This document shows, in pieces, positions 1-7,949 of a stretch of 64,000 nucleotides of DNA; position 1 is the first letter of the stretch; each line of letters opens with the position of its first letter. The DNA is taken from NCBI GenBank assembly GCA_963746315.1, contig CAVVAR010000005.1, forward strand, positions 434,001 through 498,000, written 5' to 3'. The translations under genes and the position numbers were made by a program. Source of the DNA: Ga0077555 sp963746315 (GTDB taxonomy: Bacteria; Pseudomonadota; Alphaproteobacteria; Rhizobiales; Hyphomicrobiaceae). The notes below the pieces were generated by a model. It worked only from the letters and a program-made list of their open reading frames with translations. It had not been told where the DNA came from and made no database searches.

Positions 1-1024
1 CCTCCTCGACGAGCGCCTCGATGTGATCGGCCACGGCGGCGTTCCAGCCTGCAACCGTTGTCGTATTGAACGGCGCCTCGGCAAGTGCTGCTGTGCGACC
101 CCTGGCCCGGTTGGCGAGGGCGATGGCCTGACGGAGTGCCTTCTCGGCCTTGCCCTGCGCGATCAGGCGAGGGCGAACGGGCACCTTGGCTTGATTGACG
201 GCCTTGGTGGCGGCGTTCAGTCGCTTTTCCACCTCGATGCGGCGGGCGCGCAGCTCAGCGAGGCTCGGTTGCGGCTTGGGCTGCATGACTGACGCGACGG
301 CTGCCCGCATGGCGCTCGCATCCTCGGCGGTCCCAGCCACGTTGATGGCGCCGGTCCGATCAGGTGCGGTCAGGGGCGTTACGGTGTCGGGCTCGATCGC
401 GGGAGCGGAGGGTATCGCGGGGGGCTCGCCGGGTTGCGGCAAGACCGGATGGGAGACCGGCTGCGGCGACGCCTCGTCAGACGTGATGACCACGCGGGTT
501 CCGATCTGAGTGGTCCGGAACAGCTGCTCGGCGAACCCGTCAGGCAGGCGGATGCAACCATGGGACGCGCGGTAACCCGGGAGCAAACCCTGATGCAGGG
601 CGATGCCAGACCAAGTGAGGCGCTGCATGAACGGCATCTCGGCGTCATCGTAGAGGTTCGAGTTGTGCTCGACCTTGCGCTCGATGATCGAAAAGATGCC
701 TTCCGGCGTGTCGTGGCCGCGCTTGCCGGTCGAGACCTTGGAGCTCGCGATCATTCCGTTGCGGTCGAAGACGCGAATTTTCTGGCTCCCGAGCGAGATG
801 ACACTGATCAAGGGACCGTCGGCGTCGAAAGGCTCAAGGTTGGCGCCGTAGTCGCCGTCTGGGTCCGGGCGCGGCGGCTGGTACTCGAACGATTGGGCGA
901 GCGCAGGGGCCGGTGTGGCCAAACCTCCGACTACGGAGAGCAGTGCCACCAGCGAAGCGCCAGCAACCAGGGTGCCAAGCGACCCGATCAGCGAGCGATG
1001 CCGGTTAGCCGTTCTGGATCTCAC
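1..1024 (-). CDS. L,D-transpeptidase (YkuD domain), C-terminus cut by window edge
   Basis: Periplasmic enzyme expected to form or exchange peptidoglycan cross-links (3-3 links, or lipoprotein attachment). The frame runs without a stop from a GTG at 1024 off the window start (341 codons visible). The GTG is preceded by a good AAGGGAG ribosome site 8 bases upstream. Residues 1 to about 41 form a signal peptide ending in APALAQ. The YkuD domain follows, with the SHGCIRLP catalytic motif at about residues 154-161 (nucleophile Cys157) and an upstream LHQG segment. After residue 175 comes a proline-rich linker, then an alanine/lysine-rich helical tail. Identification from the motif is firm; the exact role within the YkuD family cannot be told. 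The partial length is due only to the window edge. Confidence 0.9.
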   Translation of the reverse strand, partial: MRSRTANRHRSLIGSLGTLVAGASLVALLSVVGGLATPAPALAQSFEYQPPRPDPDGDYGANLEPFDADGPLISVISLGSQKIRVFDRNGMIASSKVSTGKRGHDTPEGIFSIIERKVEHNSNLYDDAEMPFMQRLTWSGIALHQGLLPGYRASHGCIRLPDGFAEQLFRTTQIGTRVVITSDEASPQPVSHPVLPQPGEPPAIPSAPAIEPDTVTPLTAPDRTGAINVAGTAEDASAMRAAVASVMQPKPQPSLAELRARRIEVEKRLNAATKAVNQAKVPVRPRLIAQGKAEKALRQAIALANRARGRTAALAEAPFNTTTVAGWNAAVADHIEALVEE

Positions 1025-1171
1025 GGGCGCTGCTCCCTTGCGCGGGCGATTGGCGATTCGCCGTCCACGATACGTCGGCTCGACTAAGCATCAGTTACGA
1101 CGTGGACCAGAACGAGGCAAGGCCGCTCCGACGTGCACGGCCCAAATGCCGATCGCAGCTCGGGAAGTCGC

Positions 1172-1208
1172 GGAAAAGAGAAGGGCCGCCGGATTTCTCC
1201 GACGGCCC
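1172..1208 (-). terminator. Rho-independent terminator of the PsiF-like gene
   Basis: Read on the minus strand, GGGCCGTCGG and CCGGCGGCCC form a 10-bp stem (one T-G wobble) around the loop AGAAAT, followed by the T-rich run TTCTCTTTTCC. It lies about 40 bases past the stop codon of the PsiF-like gene. Confidence 0.75.
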
Positions 1209-1245
1209 GCGATTGCCGACGACCATGACGGTCGCTGGCGGAGAC

Positions 1246-1614
1246 TCAGGTGCCTACGGCGTTGGTGACGCACTTCTTGGTGTGGCTTTCCTTCGCGGCT
1301 CCAGTCAGCTTCTTGTCGGCAGCCGACTTGTTGCAAGCGGTGGTGGCGTCACCCTCGCACTTCTTCAGGAAGGACGCGAGCGCGGCGCCTGCCAGCTTCT
1401 TGGCGGCAGCGCTGGCCTTGCACGTGGTGGCAGCCTGCGCCTGCTTCTGAGCGCCGGACGCGGTGGGCTTGGCAGCCGTCGGCTTGGCCGGCGCGGGGGC
1501 CGCTGCCGGTGCAGGCGCGGTCGGCTTGGCGGGTGCCGGCTGGGTGGCGGGGGCCTGGGCCAGCGTGGCCGAGGCCGAGAAGAGCAGGATGGCTGCGGCA
1601 GTGGCGAATTTCAT
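1246..1614 (-). CDS. Secreted PsiF-repeat protein
   Basis: A 122-residue exported protein of unknown function. Residues 1-19 are a signal peptide (MKFATAAAILLFSASATLA). Then comes an Ala/Pro/Lys-rich linker to about residue 60, and two copies of a short cysteine repeat of the form C-K/N-A-x-A-x-x-K-K-L-x-G-A-A-x-x-S-F/H-x-K-K-C. This is the PsiF repeat, named for an E. coli phosphate-starvation-inducible protein. The repeats suggest two disulfide-linked hairpins in the periplasm. The gene stands alone with its own terminator. Family assignment is from the repeat pattern; phosphate regulation is not shown by the sequence here. Confidence 0.8.
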   Translation of the reverse strand: MKFATAAAILLFSASATLAQAPATQPAPAKPTAPAPAAAPAPAKPTAAKPTASGAQKQAQAATTCKASAAAKKLAGAALASFLKKCEGDATTACNKSAADKKLTGAAKESHTKKCVTNAVGT

Positions 1615-1800
1615 GATCTCTTGCCCTTTCGGAGCAGCAGAAGGACGAGCTCCCGGCGCGTCGAGGGCCGGTCATAGGACCCTTCAGATGAACGCGAGCT
1701 GACAGCGTGGCGTGCAGGTTTTGCCGAGGCGGCGAAAGTGATGTTCCCGAGCGTAGAGCCATCGTCAATGCCGAAGCCTGCAAGCGCGGGCGATGGAGGA

Positions 1801-3501
1801 TCAGGCGGCTTGGCGGCGCCTGGCCAGCCATTGCCAGACATAGCCGCCGAGAACGCTGCGTCCGGTCAACACATAGGCCGCTATATTGGCGTTGCGGACG
1901 AGCTCGCGCTGCTCGACCGCGGCAACGCCGGTGCCGGCAAAAAGAAGCCTGTCACCAACCTCGATCACGGTGTCGTCGGACGGCAGCTCAATGATCGTGT
2001 TGAGGCGGCTGAGTAGGAGGGGCATGGTTGCTGCGCGCGCCGTGCGGTCCGAGCTTCGCCGCATCAACTCTCCGAGGCGCAGTTGCACCCCTTCTCTCGC
2101 CGCGGCGTCGAGGAGGCCTGGCGTCTCCTCGGGCGTAATCGAGATGGACCAGAAATCCGGCGCGATATCCTGCGTGATCCGACTCAATCTCTGGACGACG
2201 GCCTCGGCCCACTCGTTGGGCCTCTTCTCGACGATCGCCAGGAAATTGGCCAGCAGCGGGGTTCGCAATGTCGCGACGCACTCGTTGGCGATGATCTGAC
2301 TGGCGACCATCGTCATGTTGGCGCGGAGGCTCGCGAACAGGGCCTCGTTCGCAACGAAGTTCTGCCGAGCGATGATGAACAGGTCGGGGTTGAGCTGCCT
2401 GGCGGTGATCGTGATGGCCAGGTTTGCGGGGTCGCTGTCGGTTCCGGCGACGAGACCCGCCGCGTTCGATACTCCGGCGGCCAGCAGTGCATCGCGATCG
2501 GAGCCTAATCCGGAGACGACGCGCTTGCCACTGCCGGGCTCGGCGGCCGGATCGATGACGACGACATCGAAGCCGCCGCTCTCGATCGCCGATGCGAGCT
2601 GAGCACCGAAACGACCGTACCCGCATACGATCCAGGCCCCGGGCGGGGTCGGAATGCGCGGCCGCAGATACGTGCCCGGCGGATCCGTGAGCCACGTCAA
2701 CAGGCGATGGCTGTCGGGCGATTTCATCGCGAGAAGGAGGCGTTGGGCGAACTCGTCGAACGGATCGATGACCTGGCAGTTGTCGAGCAGCTCGAGCGTC
2801 GCATCGACGGACGGGGTGTGCGACCGGCACAGGATCGGAAGCCCCGGATGAAGCAGATGCACCGCCAGCGCGATGGTGAGATTGATCTCGTCGGAGTTGG
2901 ACAGCGCGAGCACGCCCCGGCATTCGGCCTTCAGGATACCGGCCATCGTCAGCGTGTCGGGATGCCGCGCGTCGGCGGCGATCCCCAAGGTGTCGACGGT
3001 AAGCTCCTGCAACTCCAGCTCATGGAGGCGTGTCGCATCAGCGTCTATCACCACGAAGCGAAATCCGAGGCGGTCCAGAGTGCGCACCACCATCAGTCCG
3101 GTCTCACCGAAGCCGCACACGACGTAGAAGGGCTCGCGCAGGCGCCGGACCTCGCGGCCGAATCTCGCGGTGACGATCGACTGGCGAACCCCCTGGTCTT
3201 GTGCGAGTGCCAGCAGCGCGCTCACGAGATAGGCCCAGCCGATCACCGACAGGTAAATCACGAACGTCACCCACAGGCGCTGGGTGTCCGTGAAGGGATG
3301 GGGGATCTCGCCGAAGCCGATCGTCGTGGCGGTATAGGAAACCAGATATAGAGCCTGGAACAGAGACATATGCCAGGGACGGCCCTCGGCATCGACGCCG
3401 GGTATTACTGTCAGGCCGACCGTCGCCACGGCGAAAATCAGGATGATCAGGATCAGGGGCGCTCTGAGGCGACGGAGCGCGATGAAGAAGATGCTGTTCA
3501 C
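1801..3501 (-). CDS. Potassium channel protein with two RCK (TrkA-N) domains
   Basis: A 566-residue ion channel subunit. Residues 10-30 and about 75-98 are membrane helices flanking a pore loop with the selectivity filter TTIGFGE (about 60-66). Two cytoplasmic Rossmann-type RCK domains follow. The first begins at about residue 125 with VVCGFGETG. The second begins at about 290 with IVCGYGRFG and ends in a TrkA-C-like segment. RCK domains gate such channels through nucleotide or cation binding. The duplicated RCK layout within one chain resembles BK/GsuK-type channels rather than single-RCK MthK. The small membrane gene upstream (stop 15 bases before this start) is probably co-transcribed. Substrate K+ is inferred from the filter. 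Confidence 0.88.
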   Translation of the reverse strand: MNSIFFIALRRLRAPLILIILIFAVATVGLTVIPGVDAEGRPWHMSLFQALYLVSYTATTIGFGEIPHPFTDTQRLWVTFVIYLSVIGWAYLVSALLALAQDQGVRQSIVTARFGREVRRLREPFYVVCGFGETGLMVVRTLDRLGFRFVVIDADATRLHELELQELTVDTLGIAADARHPDTLTMAGILKAECRGVLALSNSDEINLTIALAVHLLHPGLPILCRSHTPSVDATLELLDNCQVIDPFDEFAQRLLLAMKSPDSHRLLTWLTDPPGTYLRPRIPTPPGAWIVCGYGRFGAQLASAIESGGFDVVVIDPAAEPGSGKRVVSGLGSDRDALLAAGVSNAAGLVAGTDSDPANLAITITARQLNPDLFIIARQNFVANEALFASLRANMTMVASQIIANECVATLRTPLLANFLAIVEKRPNEWAEAVVQRLSRITQDIAPDFWSISITPEETPGLLDAAAREGVQLRLGELMRRSSDRTARAATMPLLLSRLNTIIELPSDDTVIEVGDRLLFAGTGVAAVEQRELVRNANIAAYVLTGRSVLGGYVWQWLARRRQAA

Positions 3502-3516
3502 GGCACTCCGTTCCGC

Positions 3517-3903
3517 TCACCGGCGCTGCAGCGTCGTCTCGACGATCATGATCGCGACCGAAGCGAAGTTGGCGAGAAGGGCCCCGGCCGCCAACGATAC
3601 GACGCTCGCGATGTCTGACGGGGAGATCTGCTCGGCGGCGAGGCCCCGGGTGGCGAAGAACCAGACCAGCGACGCCAGCAGCAGCTGCGATAGCGCGACC
3701 AGGCTCGAGGCCAGGTGAACGGCGCCGATATGCGTTCTGTCGCCGAACTTGAGCACCGTCGCGATCAGGTTGACGACGATGGCGGCTCCCAGCTCCCACA
3801 CATGATGATGGTCGCGATTGTCGACGTCGCCGTAGACAAAACCGAAGTTGAGTGTGGCGGCGAGCAGGATGAAGAAGGCGAAGACGACTTTCTCGAGATT
3901 CAT
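3517..3903 (-). CDS. Small membrane protein paired with the potassium channel (DUF6394-like)
   Basis: A 128-residue protein beginning MNLEKVVFAFFILLAATLNF, with three to four hydrophobic helices and a charged loop containing DVDNRDHHHVWE near residue 30. The frame extends upstream, but the ATG at 3903 starts directly at the first membrane helix and matches what I recall of the DUF6394 family. It is followed after 15 bases by the RCK potassium channel gene, so the two probably form an operon and may act together. No function is known to me. The family name is from memory and was not searched. Confidence 0.65.
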   Translation of the reverse strand: MNLEKVVFAFFILLAATLNFGFVYGDVDNRDHHHVWELGAAIVVNLIATVLKFGDRTHIGAVHLASSLVALSQLLLASLVWFFATRGLAAEQISPSDIASVVSLAAGALLANFASVAIMIVETTLQRR

Positions 3904-4013
3904 GGGTGGGGCTGGCCTGGCTGTGGAGTGCGAATGCAGACCGGCCGCCTGCCTTGCGACCGCCGCCGATACAGAAAGCTGCGCGCTTCTCAGCGCACGG
4001 TCGTTGCCGTGGA

Positions 4014-5639
4014 TCAAGCCGTCTTCGCCATCTCGCGGAGCTGGAATTTCTGGATCTTTCCGGTCGAGGTTTTCGGGATTTCGGCGAAGACGACATGGCG
4101 CGGGCATTTGAAGCGGGCGAGATGCTCGCGGCACCAGTCGATGAGCTCATCGGCCGTGGCTGTCGTGTTGGGCTTGAGCTCGATGAAGGCGCAGGGCGTC
4201 TCGCCCCATTTCTCGTCGGGCTTGGCGACTACGGCGCAATGGGCGACGGCCGGGTGCTTGTAGAGCACGTCCTCGACCTCGATCGAGGAGATGTTCTCGC
4301 CTCCCGAGATGATGATGTCCTTGGAGCGATCCTTGAGCTGGATATAGCCGTCCGGATGCATGACGCCGAGGTCGCCGGTATGGAACCAGCCGCCGGCGAA
4401 GGCTTCGTCCGTGGCGGTCTTGTTCTTCAGGTAGCCCTTCATCACGATGTTGCCGCGCATCATGACCTCGCCCATGGTCTCGCCGTCCCAGGGGACCGGC
4501 ATCATGGTGGCCGGGTACATCACAGAGAGGCCTTCGAGCGCGGCATAGGCCACGCCCTGGCGTGACTTCAACTGGGCGCGGCGGCTGGTGTCGAGGGCAT
4601 CCCACTCGGCCTTCCATTCGTTGACGACGGAGGGGCCGTAGACCTCGGTGAGACCGTAGACGTGGGTGACGTTGAAGCCGGCCTCGGACATGCGTGCGAG
4701 CACGGCCTCGGGTGGGGCCGCGCCCGCCGTGACGAACTGGACCGTGTGCGAGATGGCGCGTTTCTCTTCGTCGGGGGCATTGAGCATGGTCGCCATGACG
4801 ATCGGGGCGCCGCACATATGGGTGACGTGGTGCTCGGCGATGAAGTCGTAGATCAGCTTGGCGCGCACCCAGCGGAGGCAGACGTGGGTGCCACCGACGG
4901 CCGACAGCGTCCACGGGAATGCCCAGCCGTTGCAGTGGAACATCGGCAGTGTCCACAGATAGACCGGATGGCGGCCGAGGCCGGCGGCGATCGTGTTCGC
5001 GTAGCACATCAGCGCGGCTCCGCGATGATGGACAACGACGCCCTTCGGGTTTCCCGTGGTGCCGGAGGTGTAGTTGAGGCCGATCGCCTCCCACTCGTTC
5101 GTGGGCATGCGCCAGGAGAAATCGGGATCGCCCTCGGCGACGAGCGCCTCGTAGTCGAGTGTGCCCAGGCGCTCGCCGGACTGCGGAAACGCGAGGTCGT
5201 CGAAGTCGATGACGAGGGGCCTTACCTTGGCGAGGGCCAGCGCCTCCTTCATGACGGGCGCATACTCGCGGTCGGTGATCAGGATTTTCGTGTTGGCGTG
5301 ATCAAGTTGGAAGGCGACGATGGCAGCGTCGAGCCGCGTGTTCATGGAATGCAGCACCGCGCCGGTCATCGGCACGCCGTAGTGCGCCTCGAGCATCGGC
5401 GGCACATTCGGGAGCATGACGGAGACGGTGTCGCCGACGCCGATGCCGCGCTTCGACAGGGCCGAGGCGAGGCGGCGGCAGCGCGCATAGAGGTCGCGGT
5501 AGGTCCGGCGCTCGTTCCCATGGATGACGGCGACGTGCTCTGGCCACACGTGGGCGGCGCGCGCCAGGAACGACAAGGGTGTGAGCGGCTGGTAGTTGGC
5601 CGGATTCGGAGCGAGATCCTGCTCGAACGGATTTGTCAT
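4014..5639 (-). CDS. AMP-forming acyl-CoA ligase (AlkK/DmdB-like)
   Basis: A 541-residue cytoplasmic enzyme of the adenylate-forming superfamily. It would activate a carboxylic acid with ATP and CoA, via an acyl-adenylate. The P-loop-like motif is NYTSGTTGNPKGVV (about 190-203), the second core motif is VYGLTEVYGP (about 330), the hinge region carries GWFHTGDLGVMHPDGYIQLKDRSKD, and the C-terminal catalytic lysine is in KTSTGKIQKFQLRE. The insert with MPVPWDGETMGEVMMRG and the overall length fit the medium-chain AlkK / methylmercaptopropionate-CoA ligase (DmdB) branch. The exact substrate is not determined. The gene is divergent from the propionyl-CoA synthetase gene, which shares a 186-bp intergenic region. 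Confidence 0.88.
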   Translation of the reverse strand: MTNPFEQDLAPNPANYQPLTPLSFLARAAHVWPEHVAVIHGNERRTYRDLYARCRRLASALSKRGIGVGDTVSVMLPNVPPMLEAHYGVPMTGAVLHSMNTRLDAAIVAFQLDHANTKILITDREYAPVMKEALALAKVRPLVIDFDDLAFPQSGERLGTLDYEALVAEGDPDFSWRMPTNEWEAIGLNYTSGTTGNPKGVVVHHRGAALMCYANTIAAGLGRHPVYLWTLPMFHCNGWAFPWTLSAVGGTHVCLRWVRAKLIYDFIAEHHVTHMCGAPIVMATMLNAPDEEKRAISHTVQFVTAGAAPPEAVLARMSEAGFNVTHVYGLTEVYGPSVVNEWKAEWDALDTSRRAQLKSRQGVAYAALEGLSVMYPATMMPVPWDGETMGEVMMRGNIVMKGYLKNKTATDEAFAGGWFHTGDLGVMHPDGYIQLKDRSKDIIISGGENISSIEVEDVLYKHPAVAHCAVVAKPDEKWGETPCAFIELKPNTTATADELIDWCREHLARFKCPRHVVFAEIPKTSTGKIQKFQLREMAKTA

Positions 5640-5825
5640 GGATTTGCGGCCCTGATCGCGGAGCCCGATGCGCCATGTCCGGGCTGATTGAACGGAACAC
5701 TATAGAACCGAATTGGTCGCAGCAACGCCGCAGGGCCGGCCTTGCCTCTTGCTCCAGGTGCCGCGACAATGCTGTCAAAGCGCCGGAATCGCAGGCGAAC
5801 GCCCGCAATTGGGAGGAATACTGGA

Positions 5826-7749
5826 ATGAGCCGCTATCACGAGGTCTACGAGGGCTGGAAGAAGGACCCGGAGCGGTTCTGGGGCGAGGCGGCGCGCGAG
5901 ATCGATTGGATCAACCTGTGGGACAAGGTGTTCGATCCCGATATGGGCGAGTACGGCCGCTGGTTCGCGGGGGCAGAGTGCAACACCGCCTACAACTGCC
6001 TCGACCGGCACGTGCTCCGCGGGCGCGGCGCGCAGAACGCGCTCATCTACGATAGTCCCGTCACGGGGACGAAGAAGGCCTTCACCTATTCGCAGCTGAC
6101 TCGACGAGGTCGCGACGTTCGGCGCGGTCCTCCAGGATCTCGGCGTGAAGAAGGGCGACCGGGTCATCATCTACATGCCGATGGTGCCCGAGGCTGCGAT
6201 CGCCATGCTGGCCTGCGCCCGCATCGGCGCCATTCATTCCGTCGTGTTCGGAGGTTTCGCAGCGTCGGAGCTGGCGACGAGGCTGGACGACTCGAAGCCC
6301 GTGGCGATCGTATCGGCGAGCTGCGGCATCGAAACGGCCCGCGTGGTGCCCTACAAGCCCCTGCTCGACAAGGCGATCGAGCTGGCGAGCCACAAGGTCG
6401 GCATCTCGGTCGTGCTGCAGCGGTCTCAGGCCGAGGCGACAATGGTCGCGGGCCGGGATCACGACTGGGCAGAGGCGGTGGCGGCGGCGAAGACGAAGGG
6501 GCGCAAAGCTGCCTGTGTGCCGGTGGCGGCGACCGATCCGCTCTACATCCTCTACACGTCGGGAACGACAGGCTCGCCGAAGGGCGTGATCCGCGACAAC
6601 GGCGGCCACATGGTCGCGCTGAAGTGGACCATGAAGAACCACTACGACATCGAGCCCGGTGAGGTGTTCTGGTCGGCGTCCGACGTCGGCTGGGTGGTGG
6701 GCCACAGCTACATCGTCTATGCGCCGCTGCTGCATGGCGCGACGACCATCCTCTACGAGGGCAAGCCGGTCGGAACGCCGGACGCGGGTGCCTTCTGGCG
6801 GGTGATCTCGGAGCACAAGGTGTCGGCGATGTTCACCGCGCCGACCGCGTTCCGGGCGATCAAGAAGGACGACCCGCAGGGCGAGCTCATAAAGAAGTAC
6901 GATCTGCGAGCTTTCCGAACGCTGTTCCTGGCCGGCGAGAGGGCCGATCCCGAGACCATCAAGTGGGCCGAGCAGCACCTGAAGGTGCCGGTGATCGACC
7001 ATTGGTGGCAGACCGAGACGGGCTGGCCGATCGCGGGCAATCCGGTCGGGCTCGGGCAGCTTCCCGTCAAGTACGGTTCGCCGTCGGTGCCGATGCCCGG
7101 CTACGACCTGCAATGCCTCGACGAGAAGGGCGAGCCGGTGCCACGCGGGCAAACCGGCACGCTTGCCGTGAAGCTGCCGCTGCCGCCGTCGTCCTTGCCG
7201 ACGCTCTGGGGTAACGATGAGCGGTTCCGCAAGAGCTACCTCGCCGACTTCAAGGGCTACTACACCACGTCGGACGCCGGCTTCATCGACGAGGACGGCT
7301 ACGTCTTCGTGATGGCGCGAACAGACGACGTTATCAACGTCGCTGGTCACCGCCTGTCGACGGGACAGATGGAGGAGGTCGTCGCGCGGCACAAGGACGT
7401 CGGCGAGTGCGCCGTCATGGGTGTGCACGATGATCTCAAAGGGCAGCTGCCGGCTGGCTTCATCGTGCTCAACGCGGGTGTCAACCGTGACGAGAAAGAG
7501 ATCGAGGCCGAGGTGATCAAGCTGGTCCGTGACGAGATCGGGCCGGTCGCCGCGTTCAAACAGGTGATGACGGTCAAGCGCCTGCCGAAGACGCGGTCTG
7601 GCAAGATCCTGCGCGGCACCATGCGGGCGATCGCCGACAGCGAGGCATGGAAGATGCCCGCGACGATCGACGATCCGACGATCCTCGACGAGATCGCCGA
7701 GGCGCTGAAGTCGCGCGGCATGGCGAAGGGGAGCAAGGGGCCGGCTTAG
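5826..7749 (+). pseudogene. prpE: Propionyl-CoA synthetase, frameshifted near 6099-6103
   Basis: Encodes an acyl-CoA synthetase that activates propionate (possibly acetate) to the CoA ester. The ATG at 5826 follows GGGAGGA and gives MSRYHEVYEGWKKDPERFWG and on to FTYSQLT (residue about 92). From there the original frame reads nonsense, while the next frame gives DEVATFGAVLQDLGVKKGDR and continues cleanly to the TAG at 7749. One extra base near 6099-6103 explains it. Domain motifs in the second part: YTSGTTGSPKGVIRDNGGH, WSASDVGWVVGHSYIVY, WWQTETGWPIAGNP, and the acetylatable lysine in PKTRSGKILR, all typical of PrpE. As read, no full-length product is made. It may be a real pseudogene or a base-level sequence error; the rest of the frame shows no decay, which favours error or a very recent change. 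Confidence 0.88.
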
Positions 7750-7774
7750 GTCTCTGCCTTCGTGTCTGACCAAC

Positions 7775-7921
7775 TGTCATCCCGGCGCTTGTCGCCGGGA
7801 CCCATGGTGCAGCAGACACGGCCTCTATTGGCGGAACGGGTGATGCGGTTGGCTCGCGGCACAAGCCGCTCGTCTCGGACTCGCGGAGGGATGGGTCCCG
7901 GGCACAAGGCCCGGGATGACA
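7775..7921. repeat. Hairpin-ended palindromic repeat, copy 1
   Basis: A 147-bp element between the prpE and transketolase stop codons. Its left end GTCATCCCGGCGCTTGTC and right end TCCCGGGCACAAGGCCCGGG (then ATGAC) are inverted relatives of each other, and each folds into its own hairpin (CCGGCG/CGCCGG; CCCGGG/CCCGGG). The same ends recur at 42.6, 43.1, 43.6 and 43.9 kb. It may also act as a bidirectional terminator between the two convergent genes. Confidence 0.75.
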
Positions 7922-7949
7922 CCGATTTGGTTCGGCGTCCTGCTTGAAC

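Noticed and set aside
963..977. TGGCAC-N5-TTGC on the minus strand, an exact sigma-54 core match
   Set aside because: It lies inside the signal-peptide codons of the L,D-transpeptidase gene, downstream of its start, so it cannot drive that gene; most likely a chance match.
6082..7773. 563-codon open frame antisense to prpE
   Set aside because: Arg/His-rich sequence without domains, mirror of a well-supported gene.
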